Assembly (NCBI RefSeq): GCF_014859355.1
Contig: NZ_JACUUJ010000002.1
Location: forward strand, 141,115-179,653
DNA: 38,539 nt
Direction: 5' to 3'
DNA from: Yoonia sp.
GTDB lineage: Bacteria; Pseudomonadota; Alphaproteobacteria; Rhodobacterales; Rhodobacteraceae
The translations under genes were made by a program, and so were the position numbers. Shown here piece by piece: positions 16,751-24,306 of the stretch; position 1 is the first letter of the stretch; each line of letters opens with the position of its first letter. The notes beneath the pieces are model-generated. The model worked only from the letters and a program-made list of their open reading frames with translations, did not search any database and was not told the origin of the DNA.

Positions 16751-17370
16751 GTGCGCACCCCGTAGCGGGCCATGAACATATCGACGGCGCCGTTCACCAC
16801 CCGCGTCTTTTCGGCATCGGTGAATGTATCGGCCATGTTGAACACCAGGCGGGGAAACAGGTCTGCCTTGCACAGTTCGTTAAACTGATCGGCGGCCAGC
16901 TCACGGTCGTCGATCTGCAATTCGCCCCGCGCGATGGCCTGATCGAAATATGCCACCAGCCGGTCACGCACCAAAAGCGGGCCACTTTCATAGAATTCCC
17001 GCCCCAGTTCGGAAAAACGGTCACTTTCGCCGACGCAGATGCGGAAAATCCGCTTGCCGAAATCCGATGTGATGAAATCGACCATCTGGCATGCGATATC
17101 ATGCAGCACCTTTTGCACAGGCGCGGTTGTATCAATCGTTTCAAGCGCAGTGTCAGCTTGGCGGCAGCATTCTGTCTTGGCGACCTGCATGAACAGGAAA
17201 CGCTTGTCGGGAAAATAGCTGTAAAGCGTTGCCTTGGATACACCCGCCGCGCGGGCGATGTCGTCAACCGAAGCACCTTCAAAACCATCAGACAAAAACA
17301 CTTGTCGGGCGCCTTCCAGCACCTGATCAAATTTCCGCCCTTTCTTGGCTACGACAGCGCCGTCAGGCAT
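16747..17370 (-). CDS. TetR family transcriptional repressor
   Basis: From ATG 17370, with GGGAGGGG just upstream, the product is 207 residues. The N-terminal helix-turn-helix covers about residues 33-54 (ASVDDIARAAGVSKATLYSYF), followed by the typical DKRFLFMQV. The C-terminal ligand domain resembles the AefR/TetR_C_7 type (FRICVGESDRFSELGREFYESGP). An upstream frame extension to 17439 crosses the promoter and operator and is rejected. An 18-bp palindrome 32 bp before the start fits autorepression. The nearest divergent gene is mbfA, which has its own iron operator, so this repressor's other targets are unknown. Its stop shares a TTAG tetramer with the NYN gene. Confidence 0.93.
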   Translation of the reverse strand: MPDGAVVAKKGRKFDQVLEGARQVFLSDGFEGASVDDIARAAGVSKATLYSYFPDKRFLFMQVAKTECCRQADTALETIDTTAPVQKVLHDIACQMVDFITSDFGKRIFRICVGESDRFSELGREFYESGPLLVRDRLVAYFDQAIARGELQIDDRELAADQFNELCKADLFPRLVFNMADTFTDAEKTRVVNGAVDMFMARYGVRT

Positions 17371-17393
17371 AGGCCCCTCCCTGTTGTGGACCC

Positions 17394-17423
17394 AACATAA
17401 ACTGGTCTGTTCAGTCCAGGCAA
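17394..17423 (-). promoter_or_regulatory. TetR gene promoter with 18-bp palindromic operator in the spacer
   Basis: On the minus strand a -35 TTGCCT (17423-17418) and a -10 TATGTT (17399-17394) are separated by 18 bp. The sequence 17402-17419 follows the pattern CTGG-N-CTG-NN-CAG-N-CCAG, so 14 of 18 positions are symmetric. An operator filling the spacer is the standard layout for TetR autorepression. Confidence 0.75.
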
Positions 17424-17488
17424 GCCGATAGCGCGCCACGCGGTCTGGTCCATCTTTCGCTCTTGCTCTTGCCTCGAAAGCGATTAAT

Positions 17489-17503
17489 TTAGAACTATTC
17501 TAA
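17489..17503 (+). promoter_or_regulatory. Irr-type iron control element (ICE box) of mbfA
   Basis: A perfect 6-3-6 palindrome, TTAGAA-CTA-TTCTAA, lies 15 bp before the mbfA start. It matches the iron control element bound by Irr in alphaproteobacteria (TTTAGAA-N3-TTCTAAA type). Its position where the -10 region is expected fits repression when iron is scarce. Known mbfA genes in rhizobia and related bacteria are Irr targets, which supports the reading. Confidence 0.88.
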
Positions 17504-17518
17504 TAAAATGAGATCGAG

Positions 17519-18496
17519 ATGATTCCAGGATTTGCCAGCCGCCGCCGGTTCAAAGAGCTGTCAGAGCAAGAAATTATTGCGCTGGCGATTTCATCAGAGG
17601 AAGACGATGCACGCATCTATCGGTCTTATGCAGAAATGCTGCGGGATGCTTACCCGGCGTCAGCAGCTGTCTTTGATGGTATGGCCAAGGAAGAAGACGA
17701 ACACCGCCATCGGCTGATCGACCTGCATAGCCATCGCTTTGGCGATGTGATTCCGTTGATCCGGCGTGAACATGTGTCCGGCTTTTATGCCCGCCGCCCG
17801 GTCTGGTTGGTTGAAAACCTTGGGCTTGACCGGATCCGCGAAGAAGCGGCACAAATGGAACGGGACGCGCAACGATTTTATGAAACAGCAGCGGCCAATA
17901 CGACAGATGCCGCGACGCGCAAGCTTTTGGGTGATTTGGCCGCCGCCGAAGCGGGCCATGCCAACAAGGCAAACGAACTTGCTGATGCGCATCTGGCTGA
18001 CGACGTCAGATCAGAAGAAGAAGCCGCCGCACACCGCCAGTTTATCCTGACTTGGGTGCAACCCGGCCTGGCGGGTCTGATGGATGGCTCGGTCTCCACC
18101 CTCGCGCCGATCTTCGCGGTGGCCTTCGCCACACAAAATACCTGGACAACCTTTCTTGTCGGGCTTGCTGCGTCTGTCGGCGCGGGCATTTCCATGGGCT
18201 TTACCGAAGCGGCATCGGATGATGGCCAGATCTCGGGCCGGGGCTCGCCTCTGAAACGCGGGATCGCGGCGGGCGTGATGACGACCGTGGGCGGGCTGGG
18301 CCACGCGTTGCCCTATCTGATTACGGATTTCTGGACCGCGACAAGCATCGCGCTGGTGGTGGTGTTCGTCGAGCTTTGGGCGATCGTCTGGATACAGAAC
18401 CGGTTTATGCAGACACCGTTTCTGCGGGCGACATTCCAAGTGGTTCTGGGCGGCGCGCTGGTCTTTGCGGCTGGTGCGCTGATTGGTTCGGGTTAA
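17519..18496 (+). CDS. mbfA: Membrane-bound ferritin MbfA (erythrin-VIT1 iron exporter)
   Basis: MbfA joins a ferritin-like diiron domain to a VIT1-type transporter and exports iron, protecting against iron and hydrogen peroxide stress. In the 325 residues the ferritin-like half (about 15-165) carries iron ligands: Glu27/28, Glu59-x-x-His62 in KEEDEH, Glu114, and Glu144-x-x-His147 in AEAGH. The membrane half (about 178-325) has the VIT1 pattern GLMDGSVSTLAPIFAVAFA, ISMGFTEAASDDG and three further helices. ATG 17519 lies 15 bp after a perfect Irr box, so expression should rise with iron. The stop overlaps that of the GNAT gene. Confidence 0.95.
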   Translation: MIPGFASRRRFKELSEQEIIALAISSEEDDARIYRSYAEMLRDAYPASAAVFDGMAKEEDEHRHRLIDLHSHRFGDVIPLIRREHVSGFYARRPVWLVENLGLDRIREEAAQMERDAQRFYETAAANTTDAATRKLLGDLAAAEAGHANKANELADAHLADDVRSEEEAAAHRQFILTWVQPGLAGLMDGSVSTLAPIFAVAFATQNTWTTFLVGLAASVGAGISMGFTEAASDDGQISGRGSPLKRGIAAGVMTTVGGLGHALPYLITDFWTATSIALVVVFVELWAIVWIQNRFMQTPFLRATFQVVLGGALVFAAGALIGSG

Positions 18497-19071
18497 ACGT
18501 CGCGCAGCATCGTCGTGGCACGGCGAAATCCAAAGACAAAGCGCAACAGGCCGATGGAATGGGTGTCCGCATCGCGAAACCCTTCTTGGAGATAAAGCGA
18601 TCTGGCGCGCTGGTTCGTGTCAACCACGTCAAGCCGGACCTGCCGGTAGCCGCGCCTGCGCGCTTCTGTTGCGATGGCGTTTAGCAGCGCAGTGCCAACG
18701 CCATTGCCACGTGCATCTTGTGCAACAAAAATCCCGTCCATCAGGAACCGTTCGTTTTCGGTGTCGCGTTCCAGCAGCGCCAGCAGCGCGATACGGATGG
18801 ATGCGCCGACCCAGCCGTAAACGCGGCGCAGGTCATGGAATCCGCCATTTACCAGCGCGCCATGCATCGTTTTGAACCCCGCCACCCCCAACAGGCGCCC
18901 GTGATCGTCATGGGCGCAAATACCGTGATCAGGCCGCATCACATTTGCGATGAAAACCAGGGCGCGGTCTTGCGGGCCCAACACGAACCCCAGCTTTTCA
19001 CCGAAAGCTTCCCAATAGAGGGCCGCGGCTTCAGCGCGGTCGGCCTCAGGGATTCCAGTCGTGATCTTCAA
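18493..19071 (-). CDS. GNAT family N-acetyltransferase
   Basis: The 192-residue protein has the acetyl-CoA binding core GIFVAQDARGNGVGTALLNAI (GNAT motif A; R/Q-x-x-G-x-G/A as ARGNGVG) and a C-terminal motif B with LDVVDTNQRARSLYLQEGFR. The substrate is unknown. The start overlaps the stop of the MoeA fusion gene by 4 nt (ATGA), making it the last gene of the molybdenum-cofactor unit, though a link to cofactor synthesis is not evident. The stop shares TTAA with mbfA. Confidence 0.92.
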   Translation of the reverse strand: MKITTGIPEADRAEAAALYWEAFGEKLGFVLGPQDRALVFIANVMRPDHGICAHDDHGRLLGVAGFKTMHGALVNGGFHDLRRVYGWVGASIRIALLALLERDTENERFLMDGIFVAQDARGNGVGTALLNAIATEARRRGYRQVRLDVVDTNQRARSLYLQEGFRDADTHSIGLLRFVFGFRRATTMLRDV

Positions 19072-21164
19072 TGCGCAAAACTGCCAAAGGGGATGAAACG
19101 CACCAGGTCGCCGGCGGTGATTTCTTGTGCTGCGTCGTCCAGTTCAACCAATCCGGTCGCCCAGCTTAGCCCCGACACCCGGCCAGAGCCTTCTGATGCA
19201 AACAGGTGGACGCGCCCATCGACAATGCGCGCGCGCAGGTATTCGCGGCGGCCCGCCTTTTTGAATTTGGTAAAGTCGGCGGGCAGTAGATAGCCTTCGG
19301 GTGACGGCCAGCCACCGCCCGCCATCACCTGCAACGCGGGCCGGGCAAAGATCATTGCGCAGACCATGGCCGCAACAGGATTGCCGGGCAGGCCAAAAAC
19401 GGGTGTGCCCCGCCAAAGCCCCAGCGCCAAAGGCCGCCCCGGTTTCATGGCGATTCGCCATAATGCCAGTGACCCGGTGCCCGACAGCAGGGCGGACATG
19501 TGGTCTTCGTCACCTGCCGATGCGCCGCCGGATGTCAGGATCACATCACAGTGCGGGGCAGAATCGTCAAGAATTTGGCGCAACGTTGGCCTGTCGTCAG
19601 GTGCGCGACCAAGGTCCACAACGTCATAGCCCCAACCCGCCGCAACTGCGCAGAGCATCGGACGGTTTGCGTCAAAAATTTGCCCAACCGTTGCCGGCTC
19701 TCCAGCATCGCGCAGTTCATCGCCTGTCGACAAAACCCCGACCCGCAATCGTTTTTGCACTGTCACGACACCCACACCCGCCGCAGTAATGGTGGCAAGA
19801 TCGGCGGGGGTCAGCTTGCGCCCCGCGGGCAGGATCATTTCGCCCGCGGTCATATCTTCGCCAGCGCGCCGCGCGTTTGCGCCCTGTTTCAAAGGCCCGT
19901 GAAAGGCCACGCTGGTATCGGTTGTGGTCACGTCCTCTTGCAGGACGACAGTATCAACACCGTCGGGCAGGTTTGCCCCTGTCAGAATGCGGATCGCATG
20001 ACCAGGCGGGACTGTGCCGCCGTAGGGCTGACCTGCCGCCGCCCGTCCGGCCACCAGCGGCAGCCTGTTCACGCCGACAGGTGCAGGCCCGGCAAAGCCG
20101 TAGCCATCGACAGCGGCGTTTGGGGCAGGGGGGTGTGATCTGCGCGCTGTCACCTCCTGTGCCAGAATGCGGCCAGCGGACAGTGCAATGGGCATGTCTT
20201 CCTGGCCGGTGACGGGTCCAAGCTGTGTTCTGAGATGATCCAAGGCCGTGTCAACCGGCGTCCAATGCGCCCCTTGTGGCATGGCAAAGCAATCGTTGCG
20301 AAGGGGCGGTGGCGGCACATCACGGGTTGCTGCGGCCCGCAGCACTGATTCCGCGCCCGCGCCCAGCACCCAACCTTCGGGTGTGGCGTCAATTGCCATC
20401 AGTTGCGCCATGTCAGCGGGTGCCAACCCCGAAAAGGCCCGTGCATAAAGCATGACCTGGGCGGCATCCTTGATCGGGTGCAGCTTGGGTGTATTCAGGT
20501 CGGGCAAAAGCGAAAAATAGGTTTCGGCCAGCACAATCTGCGCATCAGGTGGCTGGAATGGCCAGACAGCCAGATCGCCATCAAACCTGCGGCGCAGGCG
20601 AGCCAGTGTTGGAAACCCCATAATCACCTGCCCGCCAACAGCCCCCGCCCCGGCCAGTTGCCAAGGTGAAAAGCTGCCTTTGACCGCAAGGTCCGCAGTG
20701 CGCTTTTCCGGCAGGCCGTGGCCGGTGCGGTCTGTGCCTTTGCGCGGCAGATGCGGGATGTCGCGTTGTAAAGCGTTGAACCAGAATGGCCCCGTGCCAG
20801 GCAGGCGGGCGTTGATCTGTCCGGCCAGATCAAAGCGGTTGTTGGCGACGGGGCTATCAGTGACGCGGGCGGCGAACCAATCCCATAGGGCCAGCGGATC
20901 CTCGGACCCGACCAGTTGGGTGGCAAACCCTTTGGGGTAGGCAAAGCACAGATCAAATCCTACCAGCACGCGGTGGCCCGCAGCGCGCAGACCGGTCAGG
21001 GTTTGGATGATCCAGGCCTCGGCCACTTGCCGGTTGCGTAAATAGACAGGGTCAGATGTTGTGCCGGCTGCCCCGATGCAGGCCCAGATCGCATCTTTTG
21101 TTGGTCTTGCGCCACGGTCATTGCCGCCGGACCAATCCACCATGACAACGCGGTCAAAGATCAA
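19068..21164 (-). CDS. moeA: MoeA-type molybdopterin molybdotransferase with a 300-residue N-terminal domain of unknown role
   Basis: The C-terminal part (about 305-698) is a full MoeA: NAAVDGYGF (349-357), RILTGANLPDGVD, LSTGDEL, SGGASAGDEDHM and GLPGNPVA. MoeA inserts molybdate into adenylylated molybdopterin. The N-terminal 300 residues are extra. They start VVMVDWSGGN (Asp10), have GFDLCFAYP (Asp71) and a later DAAQVMLYARA helix, and look like an RNase H/actin-like fold (DUF429-like), but this is only a visual impression. No stop or frameshift separates the parts, so it is a true fusion. The start overlaps the mobB stop (4 nt), and its own stop overlaps the GNAT start. Confidence 0.93.
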   Translation of the reverse strand: MIFDRVVMVDWSGGNDRGARPTKDAIWACIGAAGTTSDPVYLRNRQVAEAWIIQTLTGLRAAGHRVLVGFDLCFAYPKGFATQLVGSEDPLALWDWFAARVTDSPVANNRFDLAGQINARLPGTGPFWFNALQRDIPHLPRKGTDRTGHGLPEKRTADLAVKGSFSPWQLAGAGAVGGQVIMGFPTLARLRRRFDGDLAVWPFQPPDAQIVLAETYFSLLPDLNTPKLHPIKDAAQVMLYARAFSGLAPADMAQLMAIDATPEGWVLGAGAESVLRAAATRDVPPPPLRNDCFAMPQGAHWTPVDTALDHLRTQLGPVTGQEDMPIALSAGRILAQEVTARRSHPPAPNAAVDGYGFAGPAPVGVNRLPLVAGRAAAGQPYGGTVPPGHAIRILTGANLPDGVDTVVLQEDVTTTDTSVAFHGPLKQGANARRAGEDMTAGEMILPAGRKLTPADLATITAAGVGVVTVQKRLRVGVLSTGDELRDAGEPATVGQIFDANRPMLCAVAAGWGYDVVDLGRAPDDRPTLRQILDDSAPHCDVILTSGGASAGDEDHMSALLSGTGSLALWRIAMKPGRPLALGLWRGTPVFGLPGNPVAAMVCAMIFARPALQVMAGGGWPSPEGYLLPADFTKFKKAGRREYLRARIVDGRVHLFASEGSGRVSGLSWATGLVELDDAAQEITAGDLVRFIPFGSFAH

Positions 21165-21652
21165 AGGCCTACCTCGGACAAGATAAAGTCGGCAATCGCA
21201 ACGGTGTCGTTCAGGTCAAAGGTCGGGCGGTCCAGGTCCAGCGCAGTATCACTGGCGACCGCGCGGATTGTGGGATCATCGCGGGCGATCAGGGGGTTCC
21301 CGGTTTGCGCGCGGAAGGCTTCGATCTTGGGGTGGCTGTCGCGCTTGTAGCCTTCGACCAGCACCAGATCGACCGGGTCGAGCCGCGCCAGCAAGTCCGC
21401 CAGCGGCGGCTCGGGCTGGTCGCGCAATTCGCTCATCAGGGCCCAGCGTGTTCCGGATGCCAGCAAAACCTGATGGGCGCCTGCAACGCGGTGGCGGTGA
21501 CTGTCTTTGCCGGGCTGGTCAACGTCAAATGTGTGATGCGCGTGTTTGAGAGTGGAAACAGTGATACCGCGCTGCGTGATGTCTGTGACCAACCGTTCCA
21601 CCAGCCCCGTTTTGCCTGCGTTTTTATAGCCCGTCACGCCGAAAAGTTTCAT
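21161..21652 (-). CDS. mobB: Molybdopterin-guanine dinucleotide biosynthesis adaptor MobB
   Basis: The 163-residue GTP-binding protein has the P-loop GYKNAGKT (8-15) immediately after the first strand (KLFGVT), then STLKHAHHTFDVDQPGKDSHRHRVAGA and the VEGYKRDSHPKIEAFR block, all characteristic of MobB. MobB supports MobA in attaching GMP to molybdenum cofactor. The ATG overlaps the mobA stop by 4 nt and its stop overlaps the moeA start, so mobA, mobB and moeA are translationally linked. Confidence 0.95.
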   Translation of the reverse strand: MKLFGVTGYKNAGKTGLVERLVTDITQRGITVSTLKHAHHTFDVDQPGKDSHRHRVAGAHQVLLASGTRWALMSELRDQPEPPLADLLARLDPVDLVLVEGYKRDSHPKIEAFRAQTGNPLIARDDPTIRAVASDTALDLDRPTFDLNDTVAIADFILSEVGL

Positions 21653-22236
21653 AGCATGGCCTTTGCTTTGGCCAGATCTTCTGGCGTATTCACGTTGAAA
21701 AATGCGGCATCGTCTGGAAAATGCGCCGTTGCACAGCCGTGTTTATCTGTCCAGACGATCACCTTGCGCAAGCCGCCTTGCAGCGCGACGCGTAGATCGT
21801 CACGCAGTGCGACAGGCCACAGGCCGAAGGTTGGGTGGCGCCCCCCCGGTGTGGCCGCAAGGGCGATCTTCGCGCCTGTCGTTTCAGCGGCGAGTTGCAG
21901 TTGCGGGACCAGATCGCAGGGAAAAAACGGCGTGTCGGCGGCTGCGCTCACGATATGGGTCGCCCCTTGGGCTGCGGCCCAGTCCAGCCCGGCCAGCACA
22001 CCCGAAAGCGGCCCGGCGTAATCGGCAATGCTGTCTGAGACGACAGGCAGACCCAGGGTCGCAAACCGATCAGGGTTGCCGTTGGCGTTCAGCGCCAGTC
22101 CCGCGACCTGTGGTTCCAGCCGCATGATCACATGCGACAGGATCGTGCCGCCTCTCAGGGGCAGCATTCCCTTGTCGCCGCCGCCCATCCGGGTCGCGCG
22201 TCCTCCGGCAAGGATGACGCCAAGTGGTGCCTTCAT
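21649..22236 (-). CDS. mobA: Molybdenum cofactor guanylyltransferase MobA
   Basis: MobA transfers GMP from GTP to molybdopterin to make the guanine dinucleotide cofactor used by DMSO-reductase-family enzymes such as formate dehydrogenase. The 195 residues begin with the nucleotidyltransferase motif GVILAGGRATRMGGGDKGML; AAADTPFFPCDL holds the metal-binding Asp, and the C-terminal NVNTPEDLAKAK is typical. ATG 22236 is preferred because it begins directly before the first strand and is preceded by AGGTG. A frame extension to 22293 runs through an intergenic hairpin repeat. The gene lies 70 bp downstream of fdhD. Confidence 0.96.
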   Translation of the reverse strand: MKAPLGVILAGGRATRMGGGDKGMLPLRGGTILSHVIMRLEPQVAGLALNANGNPDRFATLGLPVVSDSIADYAGPLSGVLAGLDWAAAQGATHIVSAAADTPFFPCDLVPQLQLAAETTGAKIALAATPGGRHPTFGLWPVALRDDLRVALQGGLRKVIVWTDKHGCATAHFPDDAAFFNVNTPEDLAKAKAML

Positions 22237-22269
22237 GGTGACACCTGCGCGGAATGATGATGAGGGAGC

Positions 22270-22288
22270 CTCCGGCGGGAGTTTTTTT
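22270..22288 (+). repeat. Short CTCC-GGCG-GGAG hairpin with T7 tail (family of intergenic repeats)
   Basis: CTCC (22270-22273) and GGAG (22278-22281) can pair around GGCG, followed by seven T and GCCAAGATGAAG. From memory, this GCCTCCGGCGGGAGT-T(n)-GCCAAGATGAAG type of motif occurs in many intergenic spots in Rhodobacterales genomes. The T-run is on the plus strand, while both flanking genes (fdhD and mobA) are on the minus strand, so it is not an obvious terminator for them. Confidence 0.5.
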
Positions 22289-22306
22289 GCCAAGATGAAG
22301 GATGGA

Positions 22307-23188
22307 TCATGCGCCCCCCTTTCGGCCCACCTTGCGCGGTTCGTCCGCGACTTGTGTCGGATCAGCGTCGCGGATCAGGCGGCTTTCGCCTGCAAGGCAG
22401 ACAAAGCGTTGCCCTTTCATCCGGCCGATCAATGTCAGGCCGATCTGATTGGCGATTTCGACCCCCCAAGCGGTAAAACCGGACCGTGATGCCAGGACGG
22501 GCAGACCCATCATCGCCGTTTTGATCACCATTTCCGAGGTGAGCCGCCCGGTTGTATAGAGGATCTTGTCATCGGGGCTGACCCCTTCGGACAGCATCCA
22601 GCCCGCAATTTTATCGACGGCGTTGTGGCGGCCCACATCCTCCATGTAGACCAATGGGTGGTCTCCTTGGCACAGGATCGTGCCGTGGATTGCGCCGGCC
22701 TCAAGATACAGAGACGGGGTGCGATTGATTTTGGCAGCGAGCGCGTAGAGGTCTGAAGTTTTCACTTGTGTGGGTGGGAGGGCGATGCCTTCGAGCCCAT
22801 CCATCATGTCACCAAATACGGTGCCTACTGCGCAGCCGCTGGTGCGGGTTTTCTTTTTCAGCTTGTCTTCGTAGGTCGTCTGCCCGTTGGTCCGCACGAC
22901 GACGACATCAAGCTCTTCATCGTAATCAACGCCTTTGATTACCTCGTCCTTGCGCAACATCCCCTGATTGCGCAGAAATCCAAGGGCCAGATATTCCGGA
23001 TAATCGCCGATGGTCATCGCGGTCACGATTTCTTGCGCATTGAGGTAGATCGTCAGGGGGCGTTCTTCGACCACGCGCAGGTGGATCGGCTGGCCGTTCT
23101 GGTCTGTGCCGGTGACCGCCCGAGTCAGTCGGGGCGCCGATGGGTCCGGCGCGATCAGGTAGTCTGATATATCGTCAATGCGTGCCAA
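22307..23188 (-). CDS. fdhD: Formate dehydrogenase accessory sulfurtransferase FdhD
   Basis: FdhD moves sulfur from a cysteine desulfurase to the molybdenum cofactor and is needed for active formate dehydrogenase. The sulfur-carrying Cys is in the KTRTSGCAVGT loop; only one Cys is seen, where E. coli has a CxxC. Other family blocks are EERPLTIYLN, LALGFLRNQG, EDVGRHNAVDKI, TTGRLTSEMVIK and SRSGFTAWGVE. The start is uncertain: TTG 23188 has AGGAAAG just upstream and gives 293 residues; GTG 23203 is an alternative. Starts beyond about 23215 are unlikely because a TTATAT -10-like sequence lies there. It heads the fdhD-mobA-mobB-moeA-GNAT unit. No formate dehydrogenase subunits are in the window. 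Confidence 0.93.
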   Translation of the reverse strand: MARIDDISDYLIAPDPSAPRLTRAVTGTDQNGQPIHLRVVEERPLTIYLNAQEIVTAMTIGDYPEYLALGFLRNQGMLRKDEVIKGVDYDEELDVVVVRTNGQTTYEDKLKKKTRTSGCAVGTVFGDMMDGLEGIALPPTQVKTSDLYALAAKINRTPSLYLEAGAIHGTILCQGDHPLVYMEDVGRHNAVDKIAGWMLSEGVSPDDKILYTTGRLTSEMVIKTAMMGLPVLASRSGFTAWGVEIANQIGLTLIGRMKGQRFVCLAGESRLIRDADPTQVADEPRKVGRKGGA

Positions 23189-23251
23189 TTGTCTTTCCTG
23201 TCCCACATGCCTAAGCCTGCCTATATAACGCACCAAAGTTAGGGCAAAGCC

Positions 23252-23974
23252 ATGACGACTTCTACAGCCAAATCCACAGACCGCGCAGCCTATTTGGCCG
23301 GGGTTCAGGACGGTATGCCCTTTGTCCTGATGGCGGCCCCTTTTGCAACCGTTTTCGGTGTGGTCGCGACGGATGCCGGGCTGACGCTGGCGCAGGCTTT
23401 AGGCTTTTCGGTGCTGGTCATTGCGGGTGCGTCGCAATTTGCCGCGGTGCAGTTGATGGTCGAAAATGCCAGCATTGCCTTTGTCTTGCTGGCGGCGTTG
23501 GCGGTAAACTTGAGGATGGCGATGTATTCTGCATCTTTGGTGCCTTATCTGGGCCAAGCGCCGATGTGGAAACGGGTCTTTGTGGCGTATTTGACGTTTG
23601 ATCAGACATTTATCGGGTCTGTTGCCCGGTATGAAACAAGGCCAGAAATGACGATCGCACAACGTGTGATGTATTTTCTGGGGCTGGCAACGCCGATCAC
23701 GCCGGTTTGGATCATCATGACGCTTGTGGGCATTCTGGCCGGCACCGCGATCCCTGAAACCTGGGCGTTGGATTTTGCGATTCCCATCATGTTTCTGGCA
23801 ATGGTCGCCCCGATCATGAAATCTCTGGCGCATGTGGCGGCGGCTTTGGTGTCGATTGGTGTGGCGTTGGCACTTGTCGACCTGCCTTCCGGCACAGGGT
23901 TGCTGATCGCTGCGGTGGCGGCGATGGTCACTGGCGCTATGGTGGAAACGGTGATGGAACGGCGGGCAAGATGA
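23252..23974 (+). CDS. azlC: AzlC family branched-chain amino acid exporter, large subunit
   Basis: The 240-residue inner-membrane protein has the AzlC pattern: DGMPFVLMAAPFATVFGVVATDAG near the N-terminus, VIAGASQFAAVQLM, and NLRMAMYSASLVPYL in the middle. AzlC and AzlD together form exporters of branched-chain or related amino acids; the exact substrate is unknown. The ATG is 63 bp from the divergent fdhD start. The stop overlaps the azlD start by 4 nt (ATGA). Confidence 0.94.
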   Translation: MTTSTAKSTDRAAYLAGVQDGMPFVLMAAPFATVFGVVATDAGLTLAQALGFSVLVIAGASQFAAVQLMVENASIAFVLLAALAVNLRMAMYSASLVPYLGQAPMWKRVFVAYLTFDQTFIGSVARYETRPEMTIAQRVMYFLGLATPITPVWIIMTLVGILAGTAIPETWALDFAIPIMFLAMVAPIMKSLAHVAAALVSIGVALALVDLPSGTGLLIAAVAAMVTGAMVETVMERRAR

Positions 23975-24306
23975 ATTACAGCACGACTGAAATCTGGGGG
24001 ATCATCCTGCTTTTGGGGGCTGGCACCTTTTTGATCCGGTTTTCGTTTCTTGGCCTGATCGGGAACCGTCAATTGCCGCCTGTTGTTTTGCGGCTTTTGC
24101 GGTTCACGCCGGTGGCGGTTTTACCGGGGATGGTCGCGCCGTTGGTTTTGTGGCCCGTCGCAACTGGCGGGGATCCTGACCCAGTTCGCCTGACCGCAGC
24201 GGCGGTGACGGTCATCGTCGCGTTCTGGACGCGCAATGCGCTATGGGGGATGGGGGCCGGTGCGGCAGCACTTTATACCGGGCTGGGCGTCACGGCGTTG
24301 TTCTAA
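23971..24306 (+). CDS. azlD: AzlD domain protein, small subunit of amino acid exporter
   Basis: The 111-residue protein has four hydrophobic segments and family features GAGTFLIRFSFLGLIGN, LRFTPVAVLPGMVAP and the C-terminal WTRNALWGMGAGAAALY. Its ATG overlaps the azlC stop by 4 nt, ensuring paired synthesis. The gene end overlaps the end of the opposing lipoprotein gene by 17 bp. Confidence 0.92.
   Translation: MNYSTTEIWGIILLLGAGTFLIRFSFLGLIGNRQLPPVVLRLLRFTPVAVLPGMVAPLVLWPVATGGDPDPVRLTAAAVTVIVAFWTRNALWGMGAGAAALYTGLGVTALF

Noticed and set aside
21649..22293. Longer mobA start at 22293
   Set aside because: The extra residues derive from the hairpin repeat and intergenic DNA; ATG 22236 begins directly at the nucleotidyltransferase motif.
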